Origin: Actinomycetes bacterium
GTDB taxonomy: Bacteria; Actinomycetota; Acidimicrobiia; Acidimicrobiales; RAAP-2
DNA: 41,612 nucleotides
Reading direction: 5' to 3'
Assembly: GCA_021828055.1 (NCBI GenBank)
Contig: JAKATH010000001.1
Coordinates: forward strand, 80,707-122,318
The notes under the pieces were generated by a model, which saw only the letters and a list, made by a program, of their open reading frames with translations, was not told the DNA's origin and ran no database searches. Both the position numbers and the translations under genes were made by a program. Of the stretch, positions 24,596 to 31,695 are shown one piece after another. How positions within the stretch are numbered: the stretch's first letter is position 1; every line of letters begins with the position of its first letter.

Positions 24596-25867
24596 ATGAC
24601 CCCAGCAGACTCCGACCCGACCTCACAGACACGCTCCGCACGTGCAGCTCGCCTGAGCGCTGCCTATGCCGGCGCGCGAGCTGCGACCGAGACGCTGGCG
24701 GCACCGCTCTCCGCCGAGGACCAGACCGTGCAGTCGATGCCCGACGTGAGCCCCACCAAGTGGCACCGTGGCCACACGTCGTGGTTCTTCGAGACCTTTC
24801 TCCTGCTGCCTGAGCTGCCGGGCTACGAGCAGCGTCATCCGATGTACGCCTACCTCTTCAACTCCTACTACGAGGCGCTGGGGGCGAGGCATCCCCGGCC
24901 CGAGCGGGGCATGCTCTCGAGGCCGGGGATCGACGAAGTCGCCGCATACCGGCGGCACGTGGACGAGGCGATTGACAGGCTGCTCGCCCGTCCCCTCGCC
25001 GCGGAGACGCTCGACCTCGTGGAGCTCGGGATCCACCACGAGCAGCAGCACCAAGAGCTCCTCCTCATGGACATCAAGCACGTCTTGTCGAGGAACCCTC
25101 TGCGACCTGCCTACGACCCACTGCCTCGATCCACTCGAGGGGGCTCGGAGGCAGAGGTCCCGAAGATGGGGTGGATAGAGCGCTCCGGCGGAGCCGTCCG
25201 GATCGGGCACGAGGGGAGCCGTTTCTCGTTCGACAACGAGTCGCCGCGACATGCGGTGCAGCTCGTCCCGTTCGCGCTCGCGGACCGCCCGGTGACCTGT
25301 GGCGAGTGGATGGAGTTCGTGGACGACGGCGGCTACACGCGACCCGAGCTCTGGCTCTCGGAGGGCTGGGCCGCCGTCCAAGAGCAGCGCTGGCGGGCGC
25401 CGCTCTACTGGGACGTTGGCGACGGCGACGTCTCCGTCTTCACCCTCCGCGGCCCTCGAGCGCTCGCGCCCGGAGAGCCGGTGGTCCACGTCAGCTACTT
25501 CGAGGCGGACGCCTTCGCGCGATGGGCCGGCGCGCGCCTCCCCACCGAGGCGGAGTGGGAGACGGTGGCATCTGCGAGGGACGCCGAAGACGCGCCGTTC
25601 GACCTGCACCCCCGCAGGGTCGCCGGCACGGGCTTCTTCGGCACCGTGTGGCAGTGGACGCAGTCCAGCTACAGCCCCTACCCGGGCTTCCGGCCCAACC
25701 CGGGAGCGGTCGGCGAGTACAACGGCAAGTTCATGGTGAACCAGCAGGTGCTGCGCGGGAGCGCGTGCATCACCCCGGTGGGTCACGCCCGGAGGACGTA
25801 CAGGAACTTCTTCCCGGCCTCGGCCCGCTGGGCGTTCAGCGGCCTGCGCCTCGCGCGGGACCTGTGA
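24596..25867 (+). CDS. egtB: Hercynine sulfoxide synthase EgtB (ergothioneine biosynthesis)
   Basis: The product is 423 residues. An N-terminal DinB-like domain carries the iron ligands: H60 in WHRGHTSWFFE, and H148 and H152 in HHEQQHQE. The C-terminal FGE-sulfatase fold includes LPTEAEWE and a conserved end with YRNFFPASARWAFSGLRLA. EgtB uses O2 and iron to join a thiol substrate to hercynine. The RNFFP-type ending resembles enzymes from bacteria that lack EgtA more than the mycobacterial type, so cysteine rather than gamma-glutamylcysteine may be the donor (inference). It overlaps egtD by one base. ATG 24596 is preceded by a modest AAGGGA. Confidence 0.92.
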   Translation: MTPADSDPTSQTRSARAARLSAAYAGARAATETLAAPLSAEDQTVQSMPDVSPTKWHRGHTSWFFETFLLLPELPGYEQRHPMYAYLFNSYYEALGARHPRPERGMLSRPGIDEVAAYRRHVDEAIDRLLARPLAAETLDLVELGIHHEQQHQELLLMDIKHVLSRNPLRPAYDPLPRSTRGGSEAEVPKMGWIERSGGAVRIGHEGSRFSFDNESPRHAVQLVPFALADRPVTCGEWMEFVDDGGYTRPELWLSEGWAAVQEQRWRAPLYWDVGDGDVSVFTLRGPRALAPGEPVVHVSYFEADAFARWAGARLPTEAEWETVASARDAEDAPFDLHPRRVAGTGFFGTVWQWTQSSYSPYPGFRPNPGAVGEYNGKFMVNQQVLRGSACITPVGHARRTYRNFFPASARWAFSGLRLARDL

Positions 25868-26862
25868 TGGCAGGCTCCACGTCGCCTCCGCTCAGCCTCG
25901 ACATCCATTTCGGGGCCGAAGACCTGAGAGCCGAGCTGGAACGCGACGTCACGTCGGGGCTCGGCGGCGCACGGAAGTCGCTCCCTCCCAAGTGGTTCTA
26001 CGACACGGTCGGGAGCAAGCTGTTCGAGGAGATCACCGAGCTTCCCGAGTACTACCCGACCAGGGCCGAGCGGGCGCTCCTCGAGCTCCACGCGGCGGAC
26101 ATCGCCGCACTTACCCGGTCCGACACGCTCGTCGAGCTCGGCGCCGGGTCGTGCGAGAAGACGCGACTGCTCCTGGACGCGCTGGCCGCCGGCGGCGACG
26201 TGCGCAGGTACGTGCCCTTCGACGTGAGCGCGGACTTCTTGCAGGCATCCGCTGCCGAGCTCTCGCGCGACTACGAGGGACTGAAGGTGCACGCAGTCGT
26301 CGGCGACTTCCTCTGCCATCTCGACGCGATCCCCGGTGCAGGACGGCGCCTGGTCGCGTTCTTGGGCGGGACGATCGGCAACCTCGTCCCTACGCAGCGC
26401 CGCCGCTTCTTTGCGGCCCTCCGGGGCACCATGCGTCCTTCCGACCATCTCCTGCTCGGCGCAGACCTCGTGAAGGACGTGCCGAGGATCCTGGCCGCCT
26501 ACGACGACGCCGCCGGGGTGACCGCCCGATTCAACCGCAACATCCTGAGCGTGGTGAACCGGGAGCTCGACGCCGATTTCGTCCCCTCACGGTTCGACCA
26601 CGTCGTCCGCTGGGACCCGTACGCGCGCTGGGTCGAGATGCACCTCCGCTCCGACCGCGATCAGCTCGTCCACGTCGGCGCGCTCGGGCTCACCGTCCCC
26701 TTCGAGCGGGACGAGGAGCTCCTGACCGAGATCAGCGCGAAGTTCACACCTGCGGGCATCGAGGCGGAGCTGGTCCGAGCCGGTTTCACGGTCGACCGCC
26801 AGTGGGGGGTGGACGGCGGCGAGTTCCTGCTCACCCTTGCTCACCCGGGCTCTCGCCGCTGA
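25867..26862 (+). CDS. egtD: L-histidine N-alpha-methyltransferase EgtD
   Basis: The product is 331 residues. EgtD trimethylates histidine with SAM to form hercynine, the EgtB substrate. The N-terminal motif LPPKWFYDTVGSKLFEEITE and PEYYPTRAE are typical, SAM is bound at VELGAGSCEKTRLLL near 90, and GGTIGNLVP near 165. The C-terminal VEMHLRS segment shapes the histidine pocket. ATG 25867 overlaps the egtB stop (TGATG), a clear translational coupling. No egtA, egtC or egtE lies in the window, so the lyase and any thiol supply step must be elsewhere. Confidence 0.95.
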   Translation: MAGSTSPPLSLDIHFGAEDLRAELERDVTSGLGGARKSLPPKWFYDTVGSKLFEEITELPEYYPTRAERALLELHAADIAALTRSDTLVELGAGSCEKTRLLLDALAAGGDVRRYVPFDVSADFLQASAAELSRDYEGLKVHAVVGDFLCHLDAIPGAGRRLVAFLGGTIGNLVPTQRRRFFAALRGTMRPSDHLLLGADLVKDVPRILAAYDDAAGVTARFNRNILSVVNRELDADFVPSRFDHVVRWDPYARWVEMHLRSDRDQLVHVGALGLTVPFERDEELLTEISAKFTPAGIEAELVRAGFTVDRQWGVDGGEFLLTLAHPGSRR

Positions 26863-26875
26863 GGGCCGGCTCCGA

Positions 26876-26892
26876 CGCGCCGGCGAGGCGCG
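26876..26892 (+). terminator. Possible terminator of egtBD
   Basis: CGCGCC-GGCGA-GGCGCG forms a 6-bp GC stem with 5-nt loop, 13 nt after the egtD stop. There is no U tract. A tandem GGGCCGCC-rich array follows immediately. Confidence 0.35.
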
Positions 26893-26915
26893 GTGTCCGA
26901 AGGTGCAGACGGCCT

Positions 26916-27003
26916 CGGGCCGCCGTCGCGGGCCGCCGTTGCGGGCCGCCGTCGCGGGCCGCCGTTGCGGGCCGCCGTTGCGGGCCGCCGTTGCGGGCCG
27001 CCC
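26916..27003. repeat. 13-bp tandem repeat, six full copies and a partial
   Basis: The unit CGGGCCGCCGTTG or CGGGCCGCCGTCG starts at 26916 and repeats every 13 bp to about 27003. It lies between the convergent ends of egtD and the DUF2630 gene. The units differ only by T/C at position 12. The non-triplet length fits its non-coding location. Confidence 0.95.
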
Positions 27004-27032
27004 GAAGGGCCTCCTGCTGGGTGCTCTCTCCG

Positions 27033-27299
27033 TCACTGCTGGTAGTGCTCCACGGTCTCGACGGGGCGCTCTTCCGCTCCGTCAGGATCACGGCCTGCGC
27101 GCCGCAGGGCCCGCCGCTGCCGGAGCAGGTCCCAGAGCTGGTCGAGCGTCGTCTGCAGCCGCTCGAGACGGTCTCGCTCGTCCTGGCCCAGCCCTAGAGA
27201 CGTGGCCGCGTGCGCCTCCTCTAGGCGCCGCTCCTCGTCTGCGAGCTCCCCGATGCGGCGGATGATGTCTGTGTCCTGCGTTGGTTGCACGTGTTCCAC
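27033..27299 (-). CDS. DUF2630 family protein
   Basis: The product is 88 residues, nearly all helical and charged. The pattern IRRIGELADEERRLEEAH, then LERLQTTLDQLWDLLRQRRA and a tail ending VEHYQQ is the DUF2630 signature. Function is unknown; it is a common small actinobacterial protein. GTG 27299 has AGAGGA nine bases upstream. It begins 28 bp after the lon stop on the same strand, so it may be co-transcribed with lon. Confidence 0.9.
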   Translation of the reverse strand: MEHVQPTQDTDIIRRIGELADEERRLEEAHAATSLGLGQDERDRLERLQTTLDQLWDLLRQRRALRRAGRDPDGAEERPVETVEHYQQ

Positions 27300-27327
27300 G
27301 CACGTGATCCTCTCGTCGCCGCCGCGT

Positions 27328-29751
27328 TCACGCGACCGCCGGGAGCGCGTCTCCCCCCGCGTTCGCGGTGTCCGCCGCTCCGCCTTCCACGGCTTCTCCC
27401 TCTTCTCCCTCTTCGCCCTCTTCGCCCCACGTCGCCCGGTCGTCCCGGAAGGCGGGGCCGAGCACGTCCGCGACGGTGCGCGCGAGATGGAAGGTCATCT
27501 GCGCGCGCACGTCCTCGGGGACGTCCTCGAGATCTGGGTCGTTCCGCACGGGCAGGACGACCTCGGAGAGCCCCGCGCGATGCGCGGCCAGCACCTTCTG
27601 CTTCACCCCGCCGATGGGGAGGACCCGGCCCCGGAGCGTCACCTCGCCGGTCATGCCCACGACCGGCCGCACGGGCACACCCGTCAGGAGGCTCACGAGC
27701 GCGGTGGTCATGGTCACCCCCGCCGACGGGCCGTCCTTCTGGACCGCGCCCGCGGGCACGTGGAGGTGGAACCGCTTTCCGGCGAACGCCCCCGGATCGA
27801 CCCCGAGCTCGACGGCGTGCGACCGCACGAAGGAGAGCGCGATCTCCGCAGACTCCTTCATGACGTCGCCGAGCTGGCCGGTGAGCGTCAGCCCCTCGGG
27901 GCCGTCCGACAGCGACGCCTCCACGTACAGCACTTCGCCTCCGGCTCCCGTGACCGCGAGCCCCGTCGCCACACCGGGAACGCCGGTTCGGTCGGCCGGC
28001 TCGAAGAAGTACCGGGGCCGGCCCAGCCAGCTGCGGAGGTCGGCGGCGTCGACCAGGACCGGGGTCGCGGCCTTGTCGGAGGCCAGCGCCGTCGCAACCT
28101 TCCGAGCGAGCCGGCCGAGCTCCCGCTCGAGCGACCGGACTCCCGCTTCACGGGTGTAGTCGGCCACGATCGTCTGCAAGGCCTCGGTCGTCACGTCGAG
28201 CTCTCCCGCGTGCAGCGCCGCCCGGGACACCTGGCGCGGCAGCAGGTGGTGACGCGCGATCGCGACCTTCTCCGCTTCCGTGTAGCCGTCGAGACGGATT
28301 ACCTCCATCCGGTCGAGAAGCGCAGCCGGCACGGTGTCCACGACGTTTGCGGTCGCGATGAAAAGGACCCTGGACAGGTCCAGCTCCACCTCGAGGTAGT
28401 GGTCGCGAAAGGTGTGGTTCTGTGCGGGGTCCAGCACCTCGAGCAGCGCAGACGATGGATCGCCGCGGTAGTCCGCGCCGATCTTGTCCACCTCGTCGAG
28501 AAGAAGCACCGGGTTCATCGTGCCCGCCTCGCGCAGCGCGCGAACGAGCCGGCCAGGCTGCGCCCCGACGTAGGTGCGCCGGTGACCGCGGATCTCGGCT
28601 TCGTCGCGCACTCCGCCCAGCGCGACTCGGACGAACTTGCGCCCGAGCGCGCGGGCCACCGACTCGCCGAGCGAGGTCTTCCCGACCCCGGGCGGGCCGA
28701 CGAGCGCGAGGATCGCGCCCGCGCCCCGCCCCTCGGCGAGCGCAAGCCCGCGTTCGGTCTGGAGCTTGCGGACCGCCAGGTGCTCGAGGATTCGGTCCTT
28801 CACGTCACGGAGCCCCTCGTGGTCCTCGTCGAGGATCTGCGCGGCCGCCGCCACGTCCAACCGGTCCTCCGACTCGACGGACCACGGCAGGTCGAGGACC
28901 GTGTCGAGCCAGGTGCGGATCCAGCCGCTCTCGGGGTTCTGCTCGCTGGTGCGCTCCAGCCGGTCGACCTCCCGCTCCACCGCCGCACGCACCTTGGCAG
29001 GAAGCTCGCGCGACGCCAACTTGGCCCGGTAGTCGTCGGGATCCTCCTCCCCCTCTCGTCCGCCCAGCTCACCGAGCTCCTTGCGGATCGCCTCGAGCTG
29101 GCGACGGAGCAGGAACTCGCGCTGCGTCCGCTCCATCCCTTCTTCCACGTCGCTCTTGATCCGCTCCCGGAGCGCCAGGTCGGCCAGGGTGTCACGAGCC
29201 CAGCCGAGCACGAGCTGCAGGCGAGCCTCCACGTCGATCGTCTCGAGCACCTGCACCTTCTGCGCGAGCGTGAGGTCGGGCGAGTACCCGGCGAGGTCGG
29301 CGAGCCGCCCGGGATCGGCGACCTCTCGAAGCTGCGCCACGACCCGGCGCTCGCCGCGCCCGAGCAGGATGTTCTCGAGCACCGCACGGTACTCACGGGC
29401 GAGCTCGGCCGCGACGGGCGTCGCCGGTCCCTCGTCCACGGGCTCGGCCTCGACCCATAGCGCCTCACCGGTGCCCGGCACCCCGGTCCCGATGTGCGCT
29501 CGCTGTTCCCCTCGCACGACGATGGCGACGAGCCCGCCGGGGAGCTCCCCGCGCTCGGTGATCTCGGAGACGGCGCCAACGGACGCGTAGCGCCCCTCGA
29601 TGTGGGGAACGAGCAGCAGCCTCCCGCCCGCCGACGTGGCCGCGTCCGCCGCCGCCAGCGCCTCGGCAGACTCGAGGGCGATCGTGAACACCATGCCGGG
29701 GAGCATGACTCCCGACTTGAGCGGGAGGAGGGGAAGGGTCAACCTGTCCAA
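27328..29751 (-). CDS. lon: ATP-dependent protease Lon
   Basis: The product is about 807 residues. The N-terminal substrate-binding domain (LPLLPLKSGVMLPGMV), the AAA+ module with Walker A GPPGVGKTS and LLLDEVDKIG, and the protease domain with the Ser in KDGPSAGVT and Lys in GGVKQKVLAA are complete. Lon degrades damaged and regulatory proteins. The C-terminus is a Glu/Gly run (EEGEEGEEGE) from a short DNA repeat. I prefer TTG 29751: it has GGAGAG upstream and fits the family N-terminus. GTG 29799 is possible but lies only about 8 nt from the predicted transcription start and has no ribosome site. Confidence 0.95.
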   Translation of the reverse strand: MDRLTLPLLPLKSGVMLPGMVFTIALESAEALAAADAATSAGGRLLLVPHIEGRYASVGAVSEITERGELPGGLVAIVVRGEQRAHIGTGVPGTGEALWVEAEPVDEGPATPVAAELAREYRAVLENILLGRGERRVVAQLREVADPGRLADLAGYSPDLTLAQKVQVLETIDVEARLQLVLGWARDTLADLALRERIKSDVEEGMERTQREFLLRRQLEAIRKELGELGGREGEEDPDDYRAKLASRELPAKVRAAVEREVDRLERTSEQNPESGWIRTWLDTVLDLPWSVESEDRLDVAAAAQILDEDHEGLRDVKDRILEHLAVRKLQTERGLALAEGRGAGAILALVGPPGVGKTSLGESVARALGRKFVRVALGGVRDEAEIRGHRRTYVGAQPGRLVRALREAGTMNPVLLLDEVDKIGADYRGDPSSALLEVLDPAQNHTFRDHYLEVELDLSRVLFIATANVVDTVPAALLDRMEVIRLDGYTEAEKVAIARHHLLPRQVSRAALHAGELDVTTEALQTIVADYTREAGVRSLERELGRLARKVATALASDKAATPVLVDAADLRSWLGRPRYFFEPADRTGVPGVATGLAVTGAGGEVLYVEASLSDGPEGLTLTGQLGDVMKESAEIALSFVRSHAVELGVDPGAFAGKRFHLHVPAGAVQKDGPSAGVTMTTALVSLLTGVPVRPVVGMTGEVTLRGRVLPIGGVKQKVLAAHRAGLSEVVLPVRNDPDLEDVPEDVRAQMTFHLARTVADVLGPAFRDDRATWGEEGEEGEEGEAVEGGAADTANAGGDALPAVA

Positions 29752-29812
29752 CGGGATCTCTCCGATCTCTCGTGCTGCGGCGGGCCTGAGCGATCCCACC
29801 TGGGCAGAGGTT

Positions 29813-29840
29813 CAACACCTCTTGGTGCCGGCGGTATTCC
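29813..29840 (-). promoter_or_regulatory. SigR/SigH-type (thiol-oxidative and heat stress) promoter of lon
   Basis: On the minus strand GGAAT (29840-29836), 19-bp spacer, GTTG (29816-29813). This matches the GGAAY-N18/19-GTT pattern of actinobacterial SigR/SigH ECF promoters, whose regulons include Lon and Clp proteases. The start would be near 29806. The GGAAT lies in the proximal copy of a 59-bp duplication; the distal copy repeats it without a -10. Confidence 0.55.
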
Positions 29841-29952
29841 GTGTTGGCGCGCTGCCGCCTCCAGGCCGCTCCCGATCGCACCGGGCGGGGCGGTATTCCG
29901 TGTTGGCGCGCTGCCGCCTCCAGGCCGCTCCCGATCGCACCGGGCGGGGCGG
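29831..29952. repeat. 59-bp direct duplication between lon and the MhuD-like gene
   Basis: Two identical 59-bp copies (29831-29889 and 29890-29948), plus 4 bases of a third. The unit begins GCGGTATTCCGTGTTGGCGC. It lies between divergent genes, so both promoters may be affected. No mutations separate the copies, so the duplication is recent. Confidence 0.95.
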
Positions 29953-29997
29953 ACGATGGAACGAGCCGGCCCTCCAGGTGCGGCCATGATGTGGTCC

Positions 29998-30324
29998 ATG
30001 ACCGTCGTGCGCATCAATGCCATCACCGTCCCAGCCGATCAAAGCGCCGAGCTCGCACGCCGTTTCGCCGCGCGTGCCGGCCAGGTGGAGCGGGCCGAAG
30101 GATTCGAGGGGTTCGAGCTCCTCCGGCCGACCGACGGCCGTGGCACCTGGCTCGTCGTGACCCGCTGGCGCGACGACGCCGCGTTCCGGGCATGGGTCGC
30201 GTCCCCGGCGTTCGCGCACGGCCACCGTGGAGCGGCCGGGGCGGCGGACGCCACCCAGGGAGGGGGGGTCGCCACCTCGAGCGAGCTCTGGTCCTACGAC
30301 GTGGCCGACCTCTCAGGGGGCTGA
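29998..30324 (+). CDS. MhuD-like haem-degrading monooxygenase
   Basis: The product is 108 residues, a single ABM-fold domain. It aligns from the first residue with mycobacterial MhuD: VVRINAITVP, RFAARAGQVE, GFEGFELLRP, LVVTRW. The catalytic-pocket residues N7 and W66 keep the same numbers, and the haem-ligand His is expected at H74 (or H76) in AFAHGH. Such enzymes open haem to release iron without CO in mycobacteria. ATG 29998 matches MhuD length; ATG 29986 has a better ribosome site and would add four residues. The 3' end overlaps the convergent hypothetical gene by 12 bp. Confidence 0.8.
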   Translation: MTVVRINAITVPADQSAELARRFAARAGQVERAEGFEGFELLRPTDGRGTWLVVTRWRDDAAFRAWVASPAFAHGHRGAAGAADATQGGGVATSSELWSYDVADLSGG

Positions 30325-30816
30325 CGCCTGCCGGGGCAGGAAGACCCGCGCCTGCCACGTCCCGGTCAGCGGCGCCACGGCGAGCGCGGTCCCTGCCCTG
30401 AGCATCCAGTCGAGCACCTCGGGCGTCGACGCGCCGGCGGGCGGGTGGACGATCAGCCCTCGTCTGGAGTGGTCCTGCCTGACGCGCCAGCCCGACGGCA
30501 CGGGCACCCCGAGCTCTGCCAGCTGCGGCGCAGCACGACGCCCTCGCGGGTGGAGGATGCCGACGCTCTGCACGCCGGTCCCACCCCTTCCACCTCCTGC
30601 CGGCATCCAGGTGCACATGCTCACAGGAGGCTGCGCGGTCCCGAAGAGGGCCGAGAAGACCCCCCGCGAGGGCGGCTCCACCTCGTCTTCGGGCACTCCG
30701 GGGAGGAGGTTCATCCAACCGTCGTGCGCCTCGGAGAGCGCGCGCATCCAGTCGAGCACCGCCGCAGTCGTGGGCGGGCGGAACTCGAGCTCCTCAACGC
30801 TGCGTCGCGCCGCCAT
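30313..30816 (-). CDS. Hypothetical protein
   Basis: The product is 167 residues and has no motif I recognise. It is soluble by composition, begins with an Arg/Glu-rich segment, has Trp residues in amphipathic segments (VLDWMRAL, GWMNLLPG, VLDWMLRAG), and ends PRQASAP. VLDWM occurs near both ends, which may mean an internal duplication of a small alpha/beta unit. It is convergent with the MhuD-like gene. The coding strand is chosen on amino-acid composition and lack of a better competing frame. Confidence 0.55.
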   Translation of the reverse strand: MAARRSVEELEFRPPTTAAVLDWMRALSEAHDGWMNLLPGVPEDEVEPPSRGVFSALFGTAQPPVSMCTWMPAGGGRGGTGVQSVGILHPRGRRAAPQLAELGVPVPSGWRVRQDHSRRGLIVHPPAGASTPEVLDWMLRAGTALAVAPLTGTWQARVFLPRQASAP

Positions 30817-30851
30817 GCCGGAGTGTCTACAGGACGGAGGCCGGGCGCGAC

Positions 30852-30889
30852 ACCGCCCCGCTCGACAGAGACCCGTCGAGCGGGGCGGT
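30852..30889 (-). terminator. Bidirectional hairpin terminator
   Basis: A perfect 15-bp stem (ACCGCCCCGCTCGAC and its complement) with an 8-nt loop AGAGACCC lies 62 nt after the stop of the membrane-protein gene. No U tract follows, as usual at this GC content. It would end the transcript of the two-TM protein before the next minus-strand gene. Confidence 0.65.
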
Positions 30890-30950
30890 ACGCCGTCCCT
30901 GGAGTCGGCAGGCGCCCGACGTCAGGGAAGACCGCCAGGCTGCGGAGCGC

Positions 30951-31541
30951 TCACGCCGCCTTGGCGATCTCGGTCGACCGCGCCTTGGGGAACTCCTCCG
31001 CCACTGAGGTCCTCGAGACGTGGCGGACGCCGAGACCCGTGAGGACCAGCATCAGGAAGGCTGCGCCGAAGGCCGCCAGCGCCCCGTCGAAGGCGAGCGT
31101 CCCGAAGACCGAGAAGGCGTAGGCCTCCAAGAGGAGCCCCTCGAGGGTCACCGCTCTGAAGCTGGTTGTCACGAGGGCTGCCATCTTCGTTGTCCCGGGG
31201 TGTGCCATCGCATACGCGGAGATCTTCGAGTAGACGCCGTGGAACGGCATCCCGTAGACGTCCATCTGCACTTTGTACGCGTAGGCCTTCGCCTGCGCGC
31301 CGCTGAGCACCCGCTGGCCCGCGTATGGCAGCTGCACGGCTCGCGAGGGGTAGTTCTCGCTCTTCGGTGTGTTGATTGTCTTGGCCGTCGGGAACGTGAC
31401 CTCCTGGCGTGCCAGCTGGTTGTGCACCTGGTCGCTGGTGAAGTTGGACCCCCACAGGAGAAGCGCTCCCGCCGCGATCAGGACGACCGTGAGGACTGCG
31501 CCGGCGCTCGTGAGGATCATGTCGAGGGTCTTGCGTTTCAT
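30951..31541 (-). CDS. Two-TM membrane protein of the family often mislabelled 'aromatic ring-opening dioxygenase LigA'
   Basis: The product is 196 residues. MKRKTLDMILTSAGAVLTVV opens the first membrane helix (about 8-30); a second lies at 152-174. Between them is an extracytoplasmic domain of about 115 residues (QLPYAGQRVLSGAQAKAYA...). This is the form of a common actinobacterial family with a wrong automatic name; nothing suggests dioxygenase activity. ATG 31541 has GGGAG upstream. Two DosR-like boxes precede it (31637-31672), so expression may follow redox or hypoxia signals. Function is unknown. Confidence 0.75.
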   Translation of the reverse strand: MKRKTLDMILTSAGAVLTVVLIAAGALLLWGSNFTSDQVHNQLARQEVTFPTAKTINTPKSENYPSRAVQLPYAGQRVLSGAQAKAYAYKVQMDVYGMPFHGVYSKISAYAMAHPGTTKMAALVTTSFRAVTLEGLLLEAYAFSVFGTLAFDGALAAFGAAFLMLVLTGLGVRHVSRTSVAEEFPKARSTEIAKAA

Positions 31542-31560
31542 GGTGTCCGCTCCCTTTGTC

Positions 31561-31626
31561 GACCCGCTCGGGGTCTCCTGACGCCCTCTTTGGGGCGTCT
31601 CGAAGACAGCGTGCTCTTCGAAGAGC
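31561..31626. promoter_or_regulatory. Three consecutive small hairpins/palindromes in the leader of the two-TM gene
   Basis: GACCC-GCTCG-GGGTC at 31561-31575, GACGCCC-TCTTTG-GGGCGTC at 31580-31599, and the perfect palindrome GCTCTTCGAAGAGC at 31613-31626. They sit between the sigma gene stop and the two-TM gene start. They may terminate the sigma transcript or act in the leader of the next gene. Confidence 0.45.
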
Positions 31627-31636
31627 GGTCAGTGGA

Positions 31637-31672
31637 GGGCCAGAGGTCCTTCGGCTGCGGGCCGAAAGTCAC
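31637..31672. promoter_or_regulatory. Two DosR/DevR-like boxes upstream of the two-TM membrane protein
   Basis: GGGCC-AGAG-GTCCT at 31637-31650 and GGGCC-GAAA-GTCAC at 31659-31672, each 7 of 8 fixed positions of GGGnC-N4-GnCCC, spaced 22 bp centre to centre (two helical turns). They lie 96-131 bp before the start codon. The DosR consensus core is GGGAC-TWWA-GTCCC. Confidence 0.4.
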
Positions 31673-31695
31673 AACGTTTGGACCGTCGCGACTCG

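Noticed and set aside
30951-31541. Naming the gene an aromatic ring-opening dioxygenase
   Set aside because: The protein has two membrane helices and no dioxygenase motif; the name is a common database error for this family.
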